Source of the DNA: Klebsormidium nitens
Taxonomy: Eukaryota; Streptophyta; Klebsormidiophyceae; Klebsormidiales; Klebsormidiaceae
Assembly (NCBI GenBank): GCA_000708835.1
Contig: DF237196.1
Location: 1-64,000, forward strand
Reading direction: 5' to 3'
Length of the DNA stretch: 64,000 nt
Below the pieces are notes generated by a model. That model did no database searches. It was given only the letters and a program-made list of their open reading frames with translations, and had not been told where the DNA came from. Position numbers and translations under genes: made by a program. Within the stretch, counting starts at the first letter, position 1, and each line of letters opens with the position of its first letter. Shown piece by piece: positions 9,811 through 20,400 of this stretch.

Positions 9811-10404
9811 TCATTGATACCGTGGTTGAGAATCGGGCTGCCTCCCCTCCACCTTGTCTGGATGAAACCTGAGGGACCACGTTTGATGGCTGAGTCGGAT
9901 TTGCCCGCATTCGAACCTCGCTTTCACCTCGACGGCGGGGAATTGAGTATCCGCAAGTAACCATGAGATTGGCGGCCGCATGTACTCTGGTGGCCCCGGC
10001 GCGGGGGGCCCGGGCACAGCTGTTACGGCTAGTGCACGGTACTTTGCAATATGGCGTGCTCGAAAGACGGCACGTGCTCCTCCGATCGTCGTCCTGTACC
10101 TTGAAACGGCTGCGTGATTGCCTTGATGCTTTATGTGACGTGCGGCCTCGGAACTCAAACCATTCAGTCGAGAGATACGACGTTCGCTGGGTAGCTTCGC
10201 CGGCTCGCAACCAGTCCTCGAACGGTGGGCCTCTAGGGCTTGCTTGGAGGCAAAACTCTTGTCGCATAAGCCTTCAGGTGGAATTGCATGGCGCTCGAGA
10301 CAAACGAAGCGGCCCTCTCGCCTTCCCCAATGTTGTACGGCTGCTTCAAGCACGGGGGACGGCGCTCCGGACCTTGCGCTGGGGTCTTCCATCTTGTAAC
10401 TCAT
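9811..10404 (-). CDS. Possible C2H2-type zinc-finger protein
   Basis: An open frame of about 197 codons from the first ATG (10404). Near residue 50 it reads CDKSFASKQALEAHRS, which is the second half of a plant-like C2H2 finger (C-x-K-x-F-x-S-x2-AL-x2-H); the partner Cys and final ligand are not well placed. The rest is low-complexity and Pro/Arg-rich. GC is high and an opposing frame (9963-10487) is equally open, so this may be a degraded host gene or a chance frame. Confidence 0.28.
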   Translation of the reverse strand: MSYKMEDPSARSGAPSPVLEAAVQHWGRREGRFVCLERHAIPPEGLCDKSFASKQALEAHRSRTGCEPAKLPSERRISRLNGLSSEAARHIKHQGNHAAVSRYRTTIGGARAVFRARHIAKYRALAVTAVPGPPAPGPPEYMRPPISWLLADTQFPAVEVKARFECGQIRLSHQTWSLRFHPDKVEGRQPDSQPRYQ

Positions 10405-10639
10405 GTCGGACCTGGCCACAGTGCCTATATTCGATACTGAAAACGATGTACATTTTCTATTCTCCTAAGCCGCTTACGATCAAGTAGCCCGTTTTGTCTG
10501 CTAGGTTTGCCGTCGCTCCTTTGAGGTAGCGAAAGGCCTAGTTCCCGCTTGACAAAATCTTATGTCCCTCTGCACTTGAATCACTTGTTTGGACGGCTTA
10601 GGGACTTGAAGAAATCCCATCCTGGCATTCGATTCAGCA

Positions 10640-11272
10640 ATGAGTGCGGAAAACAACGAGGTGCAGGCCCTAAAGTTCACCGCAGAGCAGGGGGATTCAT
10701 GTGCGCAACTGGATTTAGGTCTTACTTATCTCGTCGGCGACAACGTGGAGCAGGACTTTACGGAAGCCAGATTGTGGCTTCAACTGGCTGCAGAGAATGG
10801 AGAGGTGGACGCGCAGTTCCATCTGGGTATGATCTTTAACAAAGGCCTAGGTGTCGATCAAGATTTTTCACAAGCGGCTAAGTGGTTCCTGAAAGCTGCC
10901 GATCATGGGCATATAGAGGCAAACTCGAATATGGGCATAATGTACGCGAACGGACTAGGGGTAGAAAAGGATTACGTGCACGCTGCCCCCTGCTTCAAGC
11001 AAGCCGCAGAGCAAGGAGATACGTTGGCACAACTCATGTTTGGCACCTCCCATTGCGTCGGTATCGGCGGCATGGATCTCGATTTTGTACAAGCCGAATA
11101 TTGGATTTGAAAGGCTGCGGACGCGAGACTTGCTGAAGCGCAGTATTGCATGGGTTAGGGTCTTGCGGAATCAGACCATCTGCAATCCATGGCATGGTAT
11201 GTTAGGGCTGTGTGGCAAGGGCATTCGGAAGCACAACAAAAGCTGGATGTCATCTTATATGGAGCCGAATAG
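10640..11272 (+). pseudogene. Sel1-repeat (SLR/TPR-like) protein with two in-frame stops
   Basis: The frame opens at ATG 10640 and encodes about four Sel1-like repeats of about 36 residues, each with A-x2-G-x-A-x2-x-LG and a G-x-GV-x2-D turn (for example FHLGMIFNKGLGVDQDF and NMGIMYANGLGVEKDY). A TGA at 11108 ends it at 156 residues. The same frame then continues in Sel1 style (KAADARLAEAQYCMG), meets a TAG at 11156, continues (SMAWYVRAVWQGHSEAQQKL) and ends at 11270. Both stops fit single C-to-T changes (CGA to TGA, CAG to TAG). Sel1 proteins are adaptor solenoids. This copy looks recently inactivated. An intron or readthrough is less likely, as no splice sites flank the stops. Confidence 0.75.
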
Positions 11273-11489
11273 CGTAGCTACTACACTAGTATCATCAAGT
11301 TCTTTAGAGAAGAGGGGTGGCATTAGACACGGTACAAAGGTCAAAGTACTACTTCGATGCACAGGTGTTGATCAGAAACGATGCACAGAGGTGTGATCAA
11401 AAACGAACAGGCCGATTACCTGTGAAGCAGTGATAGTTGAAAGATATAAACAGCACTAAGCTTAGAGATACACATGTCACGGCCTTCTC

Positions 11490-12890
11490 ATAAGCCCCCA
11501 AGATATAAAGTCAAAAGTCGCCTTCTATTATAAGCATTACGCGTCTCAATGGCATGTACGTTTTGACTCGCAGGCAGGAACGGCCCGATTCCATCCATTA
11601 TCCTCGAAAAAGTTGTAAGTGACAGCGCGAAGGAGTCAAAACTTGCCTCACAGTATAAGCATAGCCGGTTTAAATGGCACACGTTTTTGACTCGCAAGCA
11701 GGGGACGGCCATTGCACCCAAGATCCTCAAAAACGTTGTAGCTGACAGCGCTAAGCAGTCAAAAAATGCCCCACAATATAAGCATAATCGCTTTCAATGG
11801 CACAGTTTTTGACTCGAAGGCAAATATGGCCATTCCACCCAAGATCCTTCAAAAACGTTGTAACTGACAGCGCCAAGGAGTCAAAAAGTCCCTCGAAATA
11901 TAAGCATACCATGTGACAATGGCAAAGCTTTTGACTCCCGAGCAGGTACGGCCATTCCATTCGTTCTCCTGAAAACGCTATAGCTGACAGCGCCAAGGAG
12001 TCAAAAACTGCCTCACAAAATAAGCCTAATTGCTTTCAATGGCACACGTTTTTGACTCGCATGCAGGTACGGCCCATTCCACCCATTGTTCCTGGAAAAC
12101 GTTGTCAGTGACAGCGCCAACCAGTCAAAACTTGCCTCGAAATATAAGCATACCATGTGATACTGGCAAAGCTTTTGACTCCCGAGCGGGTACGGCCATT
12201 CCATCCGTTATCATGAAAACGCTGTAGTTGACATCGCCAAGCAGGGACGGCCATTCCACCCAAGATCCTTCAAGAACGTTGTAGCTCACAGCGCCAACCA
12301 GTCAAAAACCGCCTCACAATATAAGCCTAATCGATTCCAATGGCACACGTTTTGACTCACAAGCAGAGGCGGCCCATTCCACCCATTATTCCTAGAAAAC
12401 GTTGTAAGTGACAGCGCCAACCAGTCAAAAACTGCCTCAGAGTATAAGCCTAGTCGCTGTCAATGGCACACGTTTTTGACTCGCAGGCAGGTACGGCCCA
12501 TTCCACCCATTATCCTGGAGGTACAGCCATTCCATTCGTTATTTTAGAAACGCTGTAGCTGAAAGCGCCAAGGAGTCAAAAACTGCCTCACAATATAAGC
12601 ATAATTGCTTTCAATGGCACATGTTTTGACTTGCAAGTAGGGACGGCCATCCCACCCAAGATCCTTCAAGAACGTTGTAACTGAAAGCGCCAAGGAGTCA
12701 AAAACTGCCTCACAATATAAGCATACCTAGTGACAATGGCACATGTTTTGACTCGCAGGCAAAGACGGCCATTCCATTCGTTTATCCCGAAAACGCTGTA
12801 GCTGACAGCGCCAAGGAGTCAAAAACTGCCTCACAATATAAGCCTAATTGCTTTCAATGGCGCACGTTTTGACTCGCAAGCAGCCGATCC
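11490..12890. repeat. Tandem array, about 11 copies of a unit near 122 bp
   Basis: The recognisable core is GAGTCAAAAACTGCCTCACA, then ATATAAGC and TTTCAATGGCACA, then TTTTGACTCGCAAGCAGG and ACGGCCATTCCACCC. ATAAGC anchors occur near 11509, 11651, 11776, 11899, 12017, 12143, 12320, 12440, 12592, 12714 and 12836. Spacing is mostly 118-126 bp, with longer gaps where units are rearranged. Copies differ by substitutions and small indels. No coding role is apparent. GAGTCAAAA and TTTTGACTC are reverse complements, so each unit has a foldable pair. Confidence 0.85.
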
Positions 12891-12969
12891 TATCACCTTA
12901 TCACCATCAAGTTCCAAAACTTTATCACCGATTCGAAGCGCTTCTGAAGCACAAGTCCGGTCATTTCAA

Positions 12970-13512
12970 TCACCATCTAGCTACTGTCGGAGTCGTATCT
13001 TGAGCACAACCTTGTACCGGCAGTGTCGCCTTGTAATCAGCAAACCGACCGTACGTCTCCCGCACTTCTTGCCAAAGCAGCGGTTTGAAGATGTGTGGCC
13101 GGCCGGCTACGAACTTCCCGTTGGACTTCTTTGAAGCAATATGGCCGAGCCCAAGGCCTATGTAGAGAACCTTCTTGACGGCGTTGCGCTTGGTTGTCGC
13201 CGTCTCCTTCTCACCGGTCTGGGCAAACCCGTAGAAGTCGCGAACGAAGGCGAGCCGTTCAGGCGTTGGCCCGAGCATCGCATCGTGCACCGCCTGCAAT
13301 GCATCCTCCTCGACTGCATACCCGTCCTCCTTGGCCCTCTGCACTTCCTCACGCGGGCAGCCGAACAAAGCTGCCAAAAGCATTAGCGCGAAGTGTACTC
13401 GGCAGGACATGTCACCCTTGGTTGCGACGTACTCCTTTGTGACGCTCTCGTTGTCCCCTTCCTTCAAGGCTCTCGTGAGCTCGTGCACGAGGAAGGAGAA
13501 AGGGGCCGTTCC
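12970..13512 (-). CDS. Hypothetical protein, probable last exon
   Basis: An open frame of about 180 codons ends at 12970. There is no ATG at its left end; an acceptor (CTTGGACAG) ends at 13513, with an in-frame TAA upstream, so it is best read as a terminal exon. The protein is acidic and helical (HELTRALKEGDNESVTKEY, RVHFALMLLAALFGCP, KVLYIGLGLGHIASKK). I do not recognise a family. The gene's 5' exons were not found, and it may be a remnant next to the repeat array. Confidence 0.4.
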   Translation of the reverse strand, partial: GTAPFSFLVHELTRALKEGDNESVTKEYVATKGDMSCRVHFALMLLAALFGCPREEVQRAKEDGYAVEEDALQAVHDAMLGPTPERLAFVRDFYGFAQTGEKETATTKRNAVKKVLYIGLGLGHIASKKSNGKFVAGRPHIFKPLLWQEVRETYGRFADYKATLPVQGCAQDTTPTVARW

Positions 13513-13524
13513 GAACCTGTCCAA

Positions 13525-14472
13525 GAAGAGCTTTCGTATGAATTATATATAAATCATTGTACACGCACCGGTGCTTTGAACATAGCTTGGTGCAAGCGTT
13601 GCAAATTCAGGGAAGGGAGGAGGCATGCCCTGACTCGGTAAGGGCGTGCGAGGAGGCGAGACAATGGAGCGACAACTGCTCAAAGCAAGGAGACGATTGC
13701 CATGCCATATCCGGCTGGCGCCGAGCCACGTGGGGCTCGTGGTCGCGGTTATGTAGCGTATGGATATAGTAGACATAGTATAGCATATAACCAGCTGTAC
13801 GTGCCTCCAACATTGCGGGTCCGCCAAGGCTCACTCCGTTGACAACGCCAGAGCCATGCATGTAGATTCCCCAATTCACTCGTTAATTGTAGATCTCAAA
13901 ACAGTCCCTTTCGTTTGAGACTCGAGGAGGAAGAGCACTTCTCGAGTTACAACTTTACATCACCTAGGAAAGTATGGCGCCCGGACATGCGAACTAATAG
14001 CAACTGAACCATTGGTGGACAAATGTGGAGGGCAGCCTCAATTGTAAGTCCGCAATGTTGTGTTTTCCTTGTGAGCTTGGGAGATGACAAAAGCAACATC
14101 ATGCACTGAGAAGTCGAGCATAATGCATAATGCATAGAGCATGAGCTTGTAATGGTCTCTATTCTAGCATCTGGCAATCTCTTGGCGGAGCACTCGATTG
14201 TAGGCCACAGTTGTGGCAAACTAATCAATGAGCAAAGTCAGCTGCATTTAAAGCCCGTTGGTTTTCGTTTTGACGTCATGTCATTAAGGAAGGTGCGAGA
14301 TGAGAGTCGGAGAAATCTCCAAGACTCCCGCTGCTGGAAGACAAGCCAATGCAGGTAGATGAGCCATACTGCAATGTGCGTGCGCGAGCCCCCAAATGTC
14401 ATCTGCCTCATCTCCAGCTTCACAAGCCCTCCCCGTGTAATTGCTTGACAAGAAACGGCAGCCTTGCGAAAT
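13525..14472. other. Intergenic, no supported gene
   Basis: About 950 bp between the exon ending near 13.0 kb and the 3' end of the NTPase gene. Short frames on both strands show no protein character. A run of TATATATAA and ATATAGTAGACATAGTATAGC-like AT-rich words lies at 13545 and 13765. Confidence 0.5.
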
Positions 14473-17400
14473 CTAATGAAATCCCGAGACAGGCTCCATC
14501 TCCCCTATGTCGTCCTCTACAATACTTTCCAGATGAAGAGGGAAGACTGGCTCTCTTGCCCCGCTTGTGGTATCAAATTCTGCCTTCCTCTTGTATCCGA
14601 CCTCACCCTTCGCTTTCGCTGAGTGTTTCTTTTCTGACCCCCGCTGGCGAGACGTTTGGCGCCCTTCCATCTCCCTGCCTGTAGTCTCACCCTCTGTCGT
14701 TTTCATTCCAGCCTTACCCCCTGCGTTTGCATCGGGTATGGTTTGGTACCCTCCCTCGCTGGACGTCTGGCGCCCACTTGTCTCTTTGGCTCGTCTCCTT
14801 AGCGGTCTCCTTGGTCTCTCGCTCTCCTTCTCTCCTTGACCATCTCCTTGCCCATCTCCTTGACTATCTCCGTGGCTTTCTCCCTGGCTCACCTCCTTGG
14901 CTGGGTCCGTTTCCCTGCCCGCGGTCGCCACATTCGGCTTCTTTCTTTGAAGCCAGTCTTCATTTTGTTGACCCAGCTCCATATCCCAACTTGTAACATT
15001 CACATCCCCCTCCTCTTCGACCAGTCCAGCCCCACCCTCCTCTTCGGTCTTTCCATTAGCGAGCCTCCTGCTGGTTCTTCGAGGAGGCAACACGTCTGCC
15101 GCTGTCTTTGTCCTTACTTGATCTTGTGCCGCTTTACCTCGCTTCCTTGTGCTATCCTCTCCCTCTGCTGCGCTCTCCTGCTTTCTTTTTGGCGCCAACG
15201 CCATTTTCCTTTTCTTGCCATCTTCTCCTTCCTCATCCTTCCGCGCAACTTTCTTTGCCTTCTCGCCTTGCTCCTCCTCTGCTTTCGAGCGCTTCCGCTC
15301 CTCCTCCCTCTGCAGATCAAGAAAGACGCCTAACGAGGTAATCCCTTTCTTTGACAACATGCCTCGGAGGTAGCGGTCTTCACAGCGCAGGGAGACGAAG
15401 GACGAGAAAACAGGTTTCGTAAACCGAGATTTGAGACTGGAACAACGCCCAAGATAGTCTCCTTGAAGGCATAAAGTGCATGACAACTCCGAGTTGCCCT
15501 CTTGTCCTTTGGGCAGAAGGTCCTGATGATTATGAGAACACTACGACAAGTTGCCTTGTAACCAGATGTACGAGGTCACTTAGGACAAAAACGTACCTTG
15601 GCGCGCTCTGACAGGACATACTCCGCCTCCATTATTGTATGTACGAGGTTCCTCCTTCGGCTGGGGCCATCGCCATAGAACTGCTTGTGACGTGAGGCAT
15701 CGACAATGAAAATGTTGGCGTGGTTGGGCATCTCGGACGTCCCGTCGTGCTCATGGTCCGTGGAGAAGACGAAGACAAATCTGTCTTCTGGCCCCTTCCA
15801 TCTCTTGTCCCACTCTGACAGTTTTACCACGCCCTTCTCCACGGGCCGCTTCGTGACCAACTCCAACAACTCGGCTCCTGCAACCATGCACAAAGCTCGC
15901 TTTCAAGAAGCCGTCTCATACACAAAAGTGCATCGATTCCAATGAACAACGTTCCCCCCCCCTTTGACGTCTTCAAAGCGACCTTTTGCGGAAGATCAGA
16001 TCCACACACCCCTTTCAATCGTTAGCCAAGGACCTCGACGAGATCAGCTTGAACGGGTTTAAGACGTGGAGAAACATGGAGTATGGAACGACGTTCCAAA
16101 ACTAAACCTCATGGTTAACCAGTCCCTCCCCTCTGATACAAAGATACGAAGCATTCCGTGCCTTGGAAAGCAGAGGCAGACGACCTACTTCACTGCTCAG
16201 TGTGTGTTTGCGAAGGAGAGCGTTACTCTCAAATAAGTCTAAGGAAGCAGGCACACTCGAGCAGAACGTGCTCGGTTTAGACTGGAAGTACTGAGCTTGA
16301 AACGCACCTGTCTTCTTCTCCCTTTGCTTCAGGATGTGTTCCTTGGTTTGGCCTTGGAAGCCAAAGTATTGCCCCGGCTCGTCATCCAGCTCAAAGACCG
16401 CGAGCCAGTCGGTGCTGTGCGCCATACGCTTCGCCATAAGATGCCAACCATGGGGAAGGTCGCCTTTTAGCATCCCCTGGTACTCCTCGTCGGTCAACTC
16501 CCTCCCGAGATGCTTATTGTGCCAGTAGCCGTCTGCGGCAAAGCAAGAACCTGTCAGGATCAAGTTCTCAGATCGGGCCAGCAGAATCTTACAGCAACAT
16601 GCAGTGATAGACAACAACAAGAGAGAAAACTACAGAGCAGGAGAAGATCTTGAAGACTAAGGACAGAAACATTCGTAACCAGTGGAAGAGGACAATGCTA
16701 CCTTTCTCTGAGAAGCGAGATGCGAGAAGCAAGAAGCTCGAAAGTGCTCATGTTTGAAACTATCATCTTGAAAAGGAGGCGCTTTACGGTGCCAAGTAGC
16801 AGGAAACCACCCAGGCAGCCCCTTCTCAAAAGCATAGCGGCTCAGAATTTACCTTTGGGTACTCTGATCCTCGTGTTGAATACCCCGTCCCGTCTCTCGC
16901 TTCCAAGTACTTCACCTGCACAAACAACTTTGTACCCCGAATGGTAGAGGCCAGAAGACTTCGACTTGATGGCGTTCAAGTCGCCCCACTCTTTGTCGTC
17001 AGGGTTCTCTCGGCAACGGAACGTCTCCCTGTAGAGGTGTTGGAGACTCAGCATACTGTGGCTATCTTTGCGGTACGCCGCAAAGATCTCGAGGTGCTTG
17101 GGAGGCACCTCCAGCTTCAAGCGGGCCTTTGCGAGGTCGACAGGGGGGCCCGTTGCTGAAATGGAAACGAGAACGAGGGGTAGTGAGATTACAGACATAA
17201 AACCAAACCTCGTTAGAAAATAAAGGCAGGTTATGTACTACCCTCGGGGTAAAAAGAAGACTCGTTATCAAGGAGACTAGCCTCGGGGTTAAAGGAAGAT
17301 TAGCCATCAGGGCAGATTAGACTAACCTCGGGATTAAAAGAAAACTTGTTAGCGACCCAGATTACACATTAGCGTGAGAAGAAGACGCGTTACCAAGCCA

Positions 17401-20400
17401 CCTTAAAGACTAGCCTCGGGCTTTCGGGCTTGGGAAAGACTCATTATCAAGGCACTGCTAAACTAACCTCGGCGTAAAACGAAAAGTCGTTATCGGGGCA
17501 GGTTGTTGACCAGCCTCCAGGTTGAAGGACTCCCTTATCAAGGCAGGTTACGGATTAGCCTCCGGGACAAAGAAAGACTCGTTCTCGAGGCAGGTTACAG
17601 ACTAGCTGCCAGGTTAAAAAAAGACTCGTTATCGAGCAGGTGAGAAACTAGCCTCGGAGTTAAACGAAGACCCGTTAGCCAAGCTGGTCATAGACTAGCC
17701 TCCAGGTTGAAAGGGGGTCGTTATCAAGGCAAGTTACAGACTAGCCTCGAATTAGAAAGGAAGCTCGTCAGAGATAAGTCTATCAGTGCGTACATGTGTA
17801 ATTTGTGCTTCCCAGAAATGAGATGAAATCAAGGTACAGTGGTGATTCTCAATTGCAAAGGTTGCCAGAGTTCTCAAAGGAAATTGGAGTGCAACAACCG
17901 AGATGAGCACTTGCAAACGACCAGAAGCTCACCAAGAAGTGAGTAGAGCCCCATCATGAAGAACCAGCCATACGAAAAGTTGGTGCCCTTAATAACGTAG
18001 TCGTTGAAACCAACGGTGCGGCCGGCTAGCTTCTTCGTTATGATGGCCTGCACGTACTCTAAGCGGTCCTTCTCCTCCAGCTCGTCCAGCCACTGTGCTG
18101 TCAAAGTCCCGTTGCGGTGAACTATGAGCAGTGTCCAGTAGTCCTCTGCAGCCTGCAAGCTGTGGCACCAAATAACGGATTCAGACCCTGCTTGCAAGTG
18201 CTTTCAATCGTCCTCTCATACACACCCGCAACACGAAGAAGCAGATCTTCGAACATAAGAACCAGACTTCACATTGAATATTCAAAAGCTGATGCTAAGC
18301 TGACCAATCCCATAGTGACTGTTCCGGGTGCTGTGGCCAGGTTAAATATTTACAACCACACTTCAGAGCGTCTGAGAAAGGAGCAGACTTAAGGTAAGCC
18401 TTGCGTACGCTGAAGCCAAAGCCGCCATGTTTGATTGTGGCTGCTCTTGAATGGAAGCAATGTACAACTTTGAAATCCTGTCTGAGAAGCATCTGTGTTT
18501 ATGCAAAATAAGAGTTACCAATCAGACCCACCTCGGGGCCGTTAGCTGCTCATTCACAAAAGCCTTTAGCATCTCGACGTGCAGAGTGTGCAGTGAGGAC
18601 TGCGCCGTCCCGACCTTCTCGTTCTCTTTTGACATGGCCAGGGCGGCCATCCCTGCGGCAACGTCCCGACCCAGCCCCGACCCAGCGAAGAAGATCTCCA
18701 GGAAGGGAGGCAGAGCACCGTCCTCAGCCAAGACTCCCATTCTGCGAAAGCTTTGGACAACGATCCGCTGGGTGGCTTCTGGCGTGAACGGTCGGATGGT
18801 GTGGATAGTCCCAAGGTGGACGCCGCTCAGGGTGGCCGAATGGTAGATCAAGTTGTTACCGGCCGGGACAAGCTCGTAGCTTCTTGAGTCCATCGAGCCA
18901 CTTTGGGCGCCCTGCAGAAGGGAAGGATTGCGCATCCCATTACGAAAGTTCCTTCAATGCGAGTCCGTCAGTTTGAGACCCAACAAACACAATGACACAG
19001 CGTAACGAATGATTGAATCACCATCGTCCACAATAGCAGTAAGTCACTGACAACAATATGTACGGTTTTCGGTTCAGCTTAAGCACGCTAAGAAAACTGT
19101 AATCAGGAGAATTGGCCCCGAGATTGCAGCTCGACAGGTTGAACAGCATCAGCGAATGTAAGACACCAAGTTGAGAACAGCGAGGACGTGGTGTTGGTTG
19201 GCAAAGCGAAAGTAGCATCAAGATGTCTCCGCAAACATCGCAAGGCAAGCTCTAATTCTCACTTCAAATGGTGGTGCTCCTGGAAAGCTCTATACAGAAA
19301 GATGTGCTTTTACCTTCGATCGTTTCTTCTCCGGAGAGTGGACAGATGGGTCGCTCCTCTTTCGCTTCTTTCTGACCAAGGGCACAGGCTCGAGGTCTGG
19401 ATCGAACGTGGTCGTGCAGAGACACCAGCAGGCAAAGGGAATGCCTGTGGCCGTTCCCTTGATAGTAGTAAACAGAGAGTTGAGGCCCTTGAAGACGGCC
19501 CTTTCGCTGTCGTCAAGAGCGTGGACCTGCATAAAGCCAATATGTCAGATGCAAACGATAGTGCCGAATATTTTCGTACAGCAGGCAAGAAGGCTGTTGG
19601 CAGGCCTCACGAAACTGCTAGTTGCTTGAGAACTTCGTGCCCTCTTCGGAGCCAGCAGAAAAGGATAGATCAACTGCTTCGTCTACTAGGTTCACACACA
19701 CAGCTTGGAGCATCAATTAAAGACGTGCAAGCTGGGGGATGTCACTTGCGTTCCTGATGTAGATAGTATGGAAAATCTGCAGACTTGTCTCAAAAGTTAT
19801 GGTTGCCAGCTGTTTGCTCAACACACACCGTGCTCTTAGCATCTAGAGCAATCCAAACAAGCTCACCTCGTCCATCACTATCAAGCAATGGAGGGAAGCC
19901 GCGTCCTCGTTGGGAAAGTGCTTGGCGCACCATCCTAGCACACCTTGGACCGTCACCCTTTCCGCCAGTCCCGGTCTCTTGGATACCCAGTTGCACAGAG
20001 TGGCGAGATCGGGGACATCTGCTTGCAGAAAGTTATTTTTGTCAAATCAAAGGCAAGAAGCGTCTTAGTGACACTCGTTGCAAAGCTGAGGAGGAAATCG
20101 GCAGGACAACAAGCTTGTTTACTCGAAGAGGAGTGCTGAGTCCGGCTCGTGCAGCTAGATAAGTCTTTTGGAGCACCACCAACTGTACAAGTCTGCCTCA
20201 AGAACTGCAACAGCCAGCCATGGGCAAACAGGTTACCTCACGTTGGGCGTCAACCATACACTCAAGTAACATGCACAAGCCAGTTCAAATCGCTCTTGGG
20301 AAGCCTTATGAAATGTGAGCTTACTTCGATACCAAGCCATCAGCGCCCCCCTCAAGAGGAGCACAGCAAGAAGGGCAGCCTCGCCCAATGTATCCTTGAG

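Noticed and set aside
9963-10487. 174-codon plus-strand frame
   Set aside because: Arg/Leu-rich, no motif, and opposite an equally open frame with a weak zinc-finger motif; GC-driven openness.
14836-15333. 165-codon plus-strand Leu/Pro/Ser-rich frame
   Set aside because: Antisense of the charged low-complexity last exon of the NTPase gene.
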